64,000 bases of DNA, taken from NCBI GenBank assembly GCA_016872645.1, contig VGZH01000011.1, positions 17,759 to 81,758 on the forward strand, written 5' to 3'. The notes under the pieces were generated by a model that was given only the letters and a program-made list of their open reading frames with translations, ran no database searches and was not told the origin of the DNA. Below, piece by piece: positions 59,101 through 64,000 of the stretch. The DNA is from Planctomycetota bacterium (GTDB taxonomy: Bacteria > Planctomycetota > Planctomycetia > Planctomycetales > Planctomycetaceae). The position numbers and the translations under genes are program-made. Each line of letters begins with the position of its first letter. Position 1 is the first letter of the stretch.

Positions 59101-62100
59101 CGCGGCGGGCAGCATCCAAATCATCGGTGTCAGCAAAGATGTCACCGCGAATTCACTGGGCGTCACCGTTAATCCGTCGGTCATCGACGGCGGGTCGAAC
59201 GATCGCTTGTTCGACTTGGCGGCGGCTTCCAACACCACGATCTCTGGCGTCGAAATGCGGAACGGCCGGGTTGTCTTCGAACGAAACGGCGGCGGACTCC
59301 GCAATCTCGGCACGCTGACAATCAACAACTCCGATTTGTTGAGCAGCTTCGCGGATGGCAACGGCGGCGGCATCAGCAACGGCGACAGCTTGAACGTCGG
59401 CACGCTGATTCTGAACGGCTCGGCCCTGCAATCGAACTCGGCCGGATCGGTCGCCAGCGGCTCGCAGTTCGGGCTCGGTGGAGCGATCTTCAACCAGAGC
59501 GGTTCGGTGACAATCACCGACAGCTTGCTCTCGTCGAACGCGGCCTTCGCCGACGGCGGCGTGATCTACAACGACAGCAACACGACGGCCGCAATCACCA
59601 GTTCGACGCTGTCGAGCAACTCGGCCGGCCGAGACGGCGGCGCGCTCTACAACGGCGATACTTCGGTGCTGACGATCAGCAGCACGACGCTGGCCAGCAA
59701 CCGGGCGGATTCCAATAACGACGGCGACGGCGAAGGTGGCGCTCTCTTCACCGAAGCCTCAGCCACGCTGACTTTGAACTCCAGCATTCTGCGATCGAAC
59801 AGCGCGCGTGCTGGCGGTGCGATGTACAACGACGACGCGAGCCTGACGCTCGACAGCAACCTCTTCGAACTGAACATCGCACGCGGCGGTTTGCCCGGCG
59901 CGTTGGGTATCGGCAGCGGTGTGGGTGGTGCGATCTTCAACTCGGTGGGTGGCACGCTGATTCTGACCGGTGGCCTGTTCACGACGAACTCGGCCAGCGA
60001 CGACGGCGGTGCGATTCAAAACTTCGGCACCTTGGGAATCACGGGGACCGAGTTCCTGAACAACGCCGCCGGCACGGATACACGCTCCGGCGACACGGAC
60101 GATGGTCGTGGCGGCGCGATCTTCAACGATGATGGCTCGGTGATCCTGACCAGCGTCGAGTTCAATCAGAACCAGTCGTTGGGTCAGGCGGGCGCGGTGT
60201 TTAATCAGGATGCGGGCTTCGTTTCGGTCGTGCTCTCGACGTTCACCGGCAACACGGCCGTGGGACATGCCGGAGCGGTCTACAACGACAACGTCGGACA
60301 AGTGCTCATCGACCGCAGCACCTTCTCCAGCAACGTCTCCTCGGCGGACGGCGGTGCCTTCTACAACAACTCGGAACTCAACAGCAGCCCGCAGTCACCG
60401 GCCAGCAGCCAGCTTGTCGGCAACATCAGCGCGGGCGTACTGTCGCTCACGCTGTTGGATGCCAGCCAGTTCCCGTCGCAAGGGGGCTTCCTGATTCAGA
60501 TCGGCACCGAAATCCTGCTGGTCACGCGAGTGACGGGGAATAGCCTCCAAGTGGTGCGCGGAGTCAACGGCACCAATGCGGCCGCGCACAACAACACCGA
60601 TCCGGTCGCGCTGGTCGATCATCCGGCGGCGGCAGCCGTCATCACCAGCAGCACGTTCTCGCAGAACCGCGCGAACAACGGCGGTGCGATCTTCAACCGA
60701 GGCTTCGGCAGCCTGAGCATTCAGAACAGCACGCTCTCGACAAACACCGCGACCCTGACGGGTGGCGGACTGGCGAACTTCGGCTCCGCCACGTTGCTGA
60801 ACAATACAGTGCATCTCAACGACGCGACGTCGGGAGCCGGTATCGCCAGCAACAGCGACGACTCGACGCCGTTGGCGCAAGTCACTTTGAAGAACACGAT
60901 CGTCTCCGGCGGTACGGCCTCCGCCGATCTGGGTGGCTTCAACGCGAACTTCACGGACGGCGGTCACAACTTGATCGAGGACATCGGTGCGATCACGACC
61001 TATGGCAGCGTCCTGACTCCGCTGAATGGCAATCTGCTCGGCCGCAACCCACAACTTGATGAACTGCAAGACAACGGCGGTCCGACATTCGCGCATGCCC
61101 TGTTGTTCGGCAGCGCGGCCCGCGACGCGGGTGACAACGCTGGCACGACAGTCGGCGATCAACGAGGCTTCACACGCATCTTCGACGGCGACGGCAACGG
61201 CATCGCCACGGTCGATATCGGGGCGTTCGAGTCCGGTTTCATCATCAACAGCTTCGCGGACACGGTCGATGAAAACATCAACGACGGCATCAACGCGGAT
61301 CGCAACGGCGTCAGCACCCTGCGTGCGACCATCATGCAGGCCAACGCCCGGGTCGGCGAGGACACCATCATCCTCAGCCCCGGCACCTACAGCCTGACAC
61401 TGAGTGGCCGCGAAGAGGACGCCGCCGCAACCGGCGACTTGGACATCACCGAGACGACGTTGAACATCATTGGTTCAGGCACCGACCAGACCTTCATCGA
61501 CGGAGGCCAGGTCGACCGCATCTTCCAAGTCATGCCCGGCGTGACGCTGAATCTCTCGAACCTGACGCTGCTCAACGGCAACGCTTCGACGACCGACAAC
61601 GGCGGCGCGATTCGCAACCAAGGAACGGTGTCGCTGCGAAACGTCCAGGTGCTGGATAGCTCGGCGGCGCGCGGCGGCGGACTCTTCAACGAAGCCACCG
61701 GAACGGCGACCGTCACCAACAGCCTGTTCCGAGGCAACACCGCCTATCTGCAAGGTGGAGCCCTCTTTAACAACGGCTCGCTTGAACTGACCGGCAGCAA
61801 CATCGGTGTGGCAACACAGTTGGCGGCCAGCCTGACGAATAGCGCGGCCGCGACCACCGTCACGGTGGCCGATGTCAGCCAGTTCCCCACCGCGACTCCC
61901 TTCGTCATTCGCATCGACAGCGAAGAGATGCGCGTCACGGCCATCTCCGGGAATCAATTCACCGTAGTCCGCGCGGTCAACGGCGTGCTGGCGGCGCATG
62001 TCCAGAGTGCTCTGGTCTCACAAGGGAACTTCGCCAACGCGCACGGCGGCGGCCTGTATAACCTAGGCAACGCACTGGTCCAGCAGAACTTCTTCGTGGG

Positions 62101-64000
62101 GAACGTGGCCGGTTCGCGCGGCGGAGCGATCTACAACGGAGTTTCGGCAGCGGTCAATTCGGTCGATATTCGGCAATCCACGTTCGCTGACAACTTCGCC
62201 AGCTCACGCGGTGCGGCGATCTACAACGAAGACACACTGCTGATCACCAACAGCACGATCTCCAGCAACGATTCCGGCACCAACGCCGCGATCGCTAACA
62301 CGCTGACCGGCAGCGTCGATATCAACAACAGCACGGTCGTGGATAACGTTGCCTTCCGCGGCGGCGGACTGGCGAATACGACGCTGGGCACCGTGACCGT
62401 CAAGAACACGATCCTGGCCAACAACCTTTCCACGGCGATCGCCGGAATCAAGGCACCGAACGCTCGCGGAACATTCACGACGGGCGGCAATAACTTCGTT
62501 GGTAACAACGCCGACAGCGCCGGCTTCGTCAACAACGTCCGCAGCGATCAGGTTGGTTCCTCGACCAGCCCGTTTGATCCGGTGATCGAGGGCTTGTCCG
62601 ACAACGGCGGCCTGACGCTGACGCAAGCTCCCCGCACCGGCAGCCCGGCCATCGACGGGGGCAACAACACCGGTGCAGTGGACAAAGACACCGTCGATCA
62701 ACGCGGAGCACCTCGCCCGACTAACGATGACAGCGACATCGGCTCGGTTGAGCGACAGGACATCCACCTCGTCTCGATCACCCCCAACGTGATGTTGCCG
62801 GAAGGAAACGCAGGATCGACGCCGTTTATGTTCACGCTGATCTTGAGTCAGGCCAGCGTTGAGGAAGTCCGCATCGGCTACACCCTGCAAGGAGACACCG
62901 CGTTCGCTGGCGAAGACTTTATCAATCAGAGCGGCACGGTGGTCTTCGCTCCCGGCACGCTGATTCAAACGATCGTCGTCAACGTGAACGGCGACACGTC
63001 GGTCGAACAGAACGAGCAGTTCTTCGTCAACCTGATCAACCCGGTCAACGTGACGCTGGACGTCACGCGAGCCATCGGCACAATCCTGACGGACGACACT
63101 GGCTTCCGCATCAACGACGTCAACAGTGTCGAGTCAGACTCCGGCACGCAGACCTACACCTTCACTGTGGAAGTGGTCGGTGCACTGCTGACAACGAACG
63201 CCAGCGTGAACTACATCGTCAGCTCCGCCAGCGGCGCGCTGACGTCAGCGGTGAGCACGGGTGCGACGACGGTCAACGTCAATAACCCCAATGCGTTCCC
63301 AACCTCCGGCGCGTTCACGATTCAGATTGATTCGGAAACACTCTCGGTGAGCAGCGTCACGGGGAACGTCCTGAATCTCGCCGCACCGGCCACTGCGTCT
63401 CATAACGCGGGTGTCGCAGTGACGCTGGTCGGATCTAGTACTGCCGCCGCCAACGTTCTCGTGGGTGATTCCACCGTCACGGTGGCGAACGCTGCTAGCT
63501 TCCCCAGCGCGGGTGGTTTCGCCATCCAGATCGACAACGAGTTCATGCAGGTGACCAATGTGGATGTCGGCACCGGCGTGCTGACGGTCACACGCGGCAT
63601 CAACGGCAGCGTGGCCGCGACGCACGCACTGGGTGCCGCCGTGACGCTCGTCCGCACCAACGCTGCGACTGAGGGCATGGGGGGGGACTTCACCGGAACG
63701 AGCGGTACGTTCAACTTCACCGCCGGAGCGACCAACCCGGCTCCGCAAAGCTTCACTGTCACGGTCAACAGCGATCTGAACACCGAAGCCAACGAGAACT
63801 TCTTCGTGCATCTGACCGGCAGCACGCTGCCGTTCGAGTTCGGTAAGAGCATCGGCATCGGCACGATCTTCAACGACGACCTGGGCTTCAATGTCTCCAA
63901 CAACCTCCTTGATGGTGGCGAGAATGAAGCTGACCCCCCAGCCACCACGACGATGCAGTTCAACGTCAGTCCGCGACACCAAGTCTACACCAGCGTCGGA
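50177..64000 (+). CDS. Giant surface/secreted protein, beta-helix, Ig-like and Calx-beta (partial)
   Basis: The frame opens at ATG 50177 and has no stop to the window edge: at least 4608 residues. The N-terminus (MLLTSWIRAL, basic, then ILEERSLLSA) is again a LEPR-XLL-type segment. Residues about 55-1155 form parallel beta-helix repeats rich in Asn (IRNNTING, IENNAQIG). About 1155-2130 holds Ig-like repeats with FSEAVSGVDIADFTLTR-type motifs. Then come three CSLREA-like units (LRAAIQEANAL, LRAAIMESNAL, LRATIMQANAR) with beta-helix repeats (GGAIRNTG, GGAIFNRG) and three choice-of-anchor-Q-like ends (NNGGPTQTHAVLIGSAAIDR and two related). Calx-beta domains follow near the edge. FP modules sit at about 1265-1333, 3418-3481, 3878-3949 and 4354-4502; the FCCH-like module at 1713-1786. 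Probably an adhesin or surface-layer protein. Confidence 0.93.
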   Translation, partial: MLLTSWIRALRQSFSRRRALSRVRRHVGATSPVAPRKLCVAEILEERSLLSALVFDSTTFTSTAATPGVNITNSTLDANNDGISDFDNLVIASSDLPINVSGTGIGIRINLSNLTGLNHITIENVNITGGAGSQGISVILNNVAIQSLTVDQATVNTTNANGIDLNLQNIGTVDGADVTVKDSIVRSTNSTGLQVTLGSTTQNTHLAALTIADSTLEGVSVTSTAGAAFQTLLDQTSVRNTRVQDGSAVPVARNITYNLTRTTVGDLRVEENPLLRGLTVTTTDSPLQAVTIADNTNINVGAAGATTGISLSATTTNTAFGTASQSDVTNLEIRNNTINGVAANANTVNGIALTLTNSNLGSYTNDNAGATITGNTIQNLSSTTGTAVGLQLTASASAAFVAANDVAGVGNDLPLLLDFFNGDNATGVRSTATGDLNGIRSNNLTDNNGRQLVVSTMANTTFLGDVTGNTFNGGSAGNRREGVVMSFTDRPTNAGFDSFDLLFDSNTVNGSRRGGVDLSLVITAVGAMQIRNNVITGTEDVLATPDALSISLIGANLPQQATNVLRKSFIEDNFIGVTAAGVAGQNLGNGIFINAQEQSEIQDLQIRRNTINNSGANSISILREGEARFTTVDPEADQNRSVTIADNQVNVSSNNGIRIDARNGSTDLLDFEVRGNVIRNNQQNGVQLIAQADARLLVDIIDNDIQFNGSDGINLSTIQNASSDKRQIGGTWNKNTISNNTGNGINIVGRHGLFDEATGTLSPIYIGQEGNDPADGLSRGNVIENNAQIGVRVNVTGDSILGIANNLVRGNRGGGLQITGNQEQLAIKANTITDNQGIGLHVTSTGTMDSTIRDNLITSQTNSAGGVVGDGVQITSVGGVMSLLMTNNDVSRNAGRGIDVLNAGSALQLQIGDGTAEGSNSIFSNSLEGLYVVNSADAGQSQNVAASVTMSANGSPGSRSNMMLNVDQNTIQNNGINSGFSASGFVLRVGAVGSDGNVVSNVGSVGRSTGDATPGLNPFAEGRVNARVENNTFEGNFGNDFHVEPFLSSGPGSTGGQWDTNGFDPAGLQRDPLSRLNMVFEGNTGNGINVQNFAGFSNNEPQWKSRSSDPNVANPPGPFGNTSRGRSVTNLRGGFDLATGIDTEPPFLPDPGFRFSYEALGPTTWQVEVGFDRSGNNNTFPFFNPGASGASQNNFDDSGLWRIVGAGAFTFPTVASPSLLTAEITVTADPSPMPVSSIRTSFTEFVTGVDIADFQLLNHSIATTLTNSIPVGSGSFVVTDASVFPAITAMMPSFDIRLEGETLTVTNVTGNTLTLLTPTTAVHNGSATRPLEVTFVVPLVDALNAPLSVVPDASTQDPNNPLAFKSYTIDLSFPTATAGNYELRVLTTDAVTVVRDVLPQVNGLGNRLTPVVDNDGVLQNYSASLRFDVDNVQPLATISPITPGLRNSAAGIVTVNFSEAVSGVDIADFTLTRDGTPVNLGSIAVTQVSSSEYTLNLNQVTGAPGNYTLTLVSTDLVSPILDTAGNLVTNAAGIASQDTWTVDTTLPVGAPVLAIDTGAVTSPSHVQVGAVQINFSEAVTGVSIDDLKLTRTDADGTVNNIALTGLTLFQNTPSQYELDLTTVTGVAGTYTLTVNAVNSGIFDLAGNAFETSFSRTFVLDLTAPVGDVVDVAPDPRQAPVDALNTVFTEAVSGLTIGQYVLAFDDGTSATGGTVSNATNAPTIVITSNAHGLNNGTQITLYGVQGNTNANGVFTARNVTLNTFELFDATGVNPVPGNGIYTSGGRWARNISLGGSTLTAETATRFVANLATVTNNPGTYIVSLLANAGAVDAAGNALQPATSVLADIPQQLRDSLGNVMTAAPAQFNVAGQDIWTYGPDVAPTGAITPFSAPTIGTNAGMVEVRFSEPLQQISGASPVNVADFELRLNGSPVSLTGVTITQTSATTFLVDLSSVTNANGSYDFRLVTTDLATPIRDTTGNLLVASVSTGIASQITWTKITTDPSVTSIKGIFQGSADSVSFDTDPPTQTKLRAVQTLTINFSTPVTFVNGLGDASQYFRLTRQAGTGTGPVLPVSLDGLPITQITTSSYRINVSTLTGADGRYALTVLAGNLIQSTSASLPLLNSRTISWTKDGTIHVVPDDANNATNPSKNANAVLTDGTDATSLGNEVVRTSAGKVTLRAAIQEANALAGDDSIELGVGTYVLTLGGVPEDSAVSGDLDVLGNLTIRGKGVGQTIIDASGLPAAQRDRIFQVMAGATLTLQGVTLLGGSTPSSQDGGAILNSGTLILSDAVIGTTDATLVATKGNRSLDDGGAIANAGTATITRTTIAGNTATATGGAIRNTGTLNLTNSTLSGNTSTGNGGGLINVAGANATLEGVTISGNRSNSGAGGGIRNDGTLRLINDTIANNRSLAARGGAGISRNGVITIGNTIVSDNLFTSGALNDLSAGTFVSLGGNLIRTPGAAVGFGAQDQLNVNPVLQALSNNGGPTQTHAVLIGSAAIDRGLTANVTAGVTTDQRGAPRLLDGPTAVFNAVDVGAIEFGNFFVNTTTDTRDVNPGNGLAEDGLGLTSLRAAIMESNALAGESAVLLDGQVYQLNRLAPDTTAPVVTSITGVPTAPITGTVGVVTITFSEDVAGFDLTDLQLTRTVGAVVTNIPLTAPTFTLTQVSRSVYTINLTSVTGVNGRYNLTVNSVASNIRDKDNNLLANPATVNWVRGTDTFAPTVSINPIVSQPVINAGVATVIFSERVNGVSINNFSLTRNGVAVSLAGATLTNTQDANFNGRTVVTLNLTTVSQPIGNYVLTVNPIPTPGTTVTIRDTANNNLAVGASQAWSKVAFAQFAPLTTPSTAAVTAVTLQFSEPVAGVRPEDFTLTYDDGTGLGFQPVTITNPTLATLGAVVATPANGNAATQWTFTFTNNEAARDGLYQLNFDGLTNGNVLVTATGAAFTPTTAVLPFEVGEDAGLFGDLDIFGGAAGSIQIIGVSKDVTANSLGVTVNPSVIDGGSNDRLFDLAAASNTTISGVEMRNGRVVFERNGGGLRNLGTLTINNSDLLSSFADGNGGGISNGDSLNVGTLILNGSALQSNSAGSVASGSQFGLGGAIFNQSGSVTITDSLLSSNAAFADGGVIYNDSNTTAAITSSTLSSNSAGRDGGALYNGDTSVLTISSTTLASNRADSNNDGDGEGGALFTEASATLTLNSSILRSNSARAGGAMYNDDASLTLDSNLFELNIARGGLPGALGIGSGVGGAIFNSVGGTLILTGGLFTTNSASDDGGAIQNFGTLGITGTEFLNNAAGTDTRSGDTDDGRGGAIFNDDGSVILTSVEFNQNQSLGQAGAVFNQDAGFVSVVLSTFTGNTAVGHAGAVYNDNVGQVLIDRSTFSSNVSSADGGAFYNNSELNSSPQSPASSQLVGNISAGVLSLTLLDASQFPSQGGFLIQIGTEILLVTRVTGNSLQVVRGVNGTNAAAHNNTDPVALVDHPAAAAVITSSTFSQNRANNGGAIFNRGFGSLSIQNSTLSTNTATLTGGGLANFGSATLLNNTVHLNDATSGAGIASNSDDSTPLAQVTLKNTIVSGGTASADLGGFNANFTDGGHNLIEDIGAITTYGSVLTPLNGNLLGRNPQLDELQDNGGPTFAHALLFGSAARDAGDNAGTTVGDQRGFTRIFDGDGNGIATVDIGAFESGFIINSFADTVDENINDGINADRNGVSTLRATIMQANARVGEDTIILSPGTYSLTLSGREEDAAATGDLDITETTLNIIGSGTDQTFIDGGQVDRIFQVMPGVTLNLSNLTLLNGNASTTDNGGAIRNQGTVSLRNVQVLDSSAARGGGLFNEATGTATVTNSLFRGNTAYLQGGALFNNGSLELTGSNIGVATQLAASLTNSAAATTVTVADVSQFPTATPFVIRIDSEEMRVTAISGNQFTVVRAVNGVLAAHVQSALVSQGNFANAHGGGLYNLGNALVQQNFFVGNVAGSRGGAIYNGVSAAVNSVDIRQSTFADNFASSRGAAIYNEDTLLITNSTISSNDSGTNAAIANTLTGSVDINNSTVVDNVAFRGGGLANTTLGTVTVKNTILANNLSTAIAGIKAPNARGTFTTGGNNFVGNNADSAGFVNNVRSDQVGSSTSPFDPVIEGLSDNGGLTLTQAPRTGSPAIDGGNNTGAVDKDTVDQRGAPRPTNDDSDIGSVERQDIHLVSITPNVMLPEGNAGSTPFMFTLILSQASVEEVRIGYTLQGDTAFAGEDFINQSGTVVFAPGTLIQTIVVNVNGDTSVEQNEQFFVNLINPVNVTLDVTRAIGTILTDDTGFRINDVNSVESDSGTQTYTFTVEVVGALLTTNASVNYIVSSASGALTSAVSTGATTVNVNNPNAFPTSGAFTIQIDSETLSVSSVTGNVLNLAAPATASHNAGVAVTLVGSSTAAANVLVGDSTVTVANAASFPSAGGFAIQIDNEFMQVTNVDVGTGVLTVTRGINGSVAATHALGAAVTLVRTNAATEGMGGDFTGTSGTFNFTAGATNPAPQSFTVTVNSDLNTEANENFFVHLTGSTLPFEFGKSIGIGTIFNDDLGFNVSNNLLDGGENEADPPATTTMQFNVSPRHQVYTSVG
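53969..54174 (+). repeat. FP module copy 3, near-identical DNA to copy 1
   Basis: Codes for residues about 1265-1333, with SIPVGSGSFVVTDASVFP and FDIRLEGETLTVTNVTGN. It falls just after DFQLLNHSI of an Ig-like repeat, at the point where sibling repeats continue. Confidence 0.8.
55313..55534 (+). repeat. FCCH-like module copy 2
   Basis: Codes for residues 1713-1786: PTIVITSNAHGLNNGTQITL, YGVQGNTNANGVFTARNV and YTSGGRW. It splits an Ig-like repeat between FDDGTSATGG and ISLGGSTLTA. Confidence 0.7.
60428..60618 (+). repeat. FP module copy 4, in a beta-helix
   Basis: Codes for residues about 3418-3481 with LTLLDASQFP, FLIQIGTEILLVTRVTGNSL and VVRGVNGTNAAAHNN. Flanked by the beta-helix turns GGAFYNNSELN and ITSSTFSQNRANNGGAIFN. 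Confidence 0.75.
61808..62023 (+). repeat. FP module copy 5, in a beta-helix
   Basis: Codes for residues 3878-3949 with TVTVADVSQFP, FVIRIDSEEMRVTAISGNQF and VVRAVNGVLAAHVQS. If removed, LELTGSNIG joins GNFANAHGGGLYNLG, giving a normal beta-helix turn like ITRTTIAGNTATATGGAIRN. Confidence 0.78.
63236..63681 (+). repeat. Two tandem FP modules in a Calx-beta domain
   Basis: Codes for residues about 4354-4502: first FTIQIDSETLSVSSVTGNVL, then FAIQIDNEFMQVTNVDVGTG and RGINGSVAATHALGAA. They lie between SVNYIVSSASG and GDFTGTSGTFNFTAGA, two parts of a Calx-beta domain that are contiguous in the sibling domain just upstream. Confidence 0.75.

Noticed and set aside
55151..59119. Long minus-strand ORFs of 404 and 527 codons (55151-56365, 57536-59119) and similar ones at 45393-46706 and 62204-63982
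   Set aside because: They lie antisense to the giant genes, are rich in Arg, and have no family signature. They arise from the codon bias of Gly-, Thr- and Asn-rich repeats.

Overview
The window reads as a chromosomal segment of a planctomycete (Planctomycetota; inference from content). Supporting marks are a Tat-type DUF1501 protein, a broken PSCyt1/DUF1549-type fragment, an SHD1-domain protein, a SEC-C protein, two giant secreted proteins that begin with a LEPR-XLL-type segment, and many palindromic intergenic repeats. I saw no rRNA, tRNA, CRISPR array, insertion sequence or prophage. Region 1 (1-16090, all +) is one tightly packed respiratory operon. It holds the tail of an upstream gene, a membrane-anchored octaheme cytochrome c with a coiled coil, a blue-copper-like lipoprotein, a diheme cytochrome c lipoprotein, the cytochrome oxidase genes ctaC, ctaD (A2-type, YSHPxV), heme A synthesis genes ctaA and ctaB, ctaE with a long hydrophilic insert, and ctaF. 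An ABC exporter pair, a SCO1-type copper chaperone, a DUF420/CtaM-like protein and a small CPMC membrane protein follow. Together they describe a quinol-to-oxygen chain with its own cofactor insertion genes. Region 2 (16196-41788) is mixed housekeeping and accessory genes on both strands: DUF983, Nif3-like, DUF1501, leuD, an ABC permease, an orphan eboE, two small ORFs, XdhC-like, sixA, two secreted proteins of unknown role, a HAD phosphatase, a zincin-DPPIV fusion protease, a deoxyhypusine-synthase-like protein, purH, UDP-glucuronate decarboxylase, a SEC-C/TPR protein, ribD, a broken PSCyt1-type gene and a B12-binding radical SAM protein. Region 3 (42051-64000, +) holds two giant surface or secreted proteins. 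The first (2502 aa) combines YHYH, cadherin-like and RTX repeats. The second is open to the window edge (at least 4608 aa) and combines parallel beta-helix, Ig-like, three CSLREA/choice-of-anchor-Q-like units and Calx-beta domains. The most interesting signal is in these giants. A short module (about 60-75 aa, with a core of FP, then F-I-I, E, V-G, and A-H) occurs at least seven times and appears to have been dropped in frame into unrelated host domains (cadherin-like, Ig-like, beta-helix, Calx-beta). A second module interrupts a YHYH domain and an Ig-like repeat. One pair of copies, about 11.7 kb apart, is still nearly identical in DNA.
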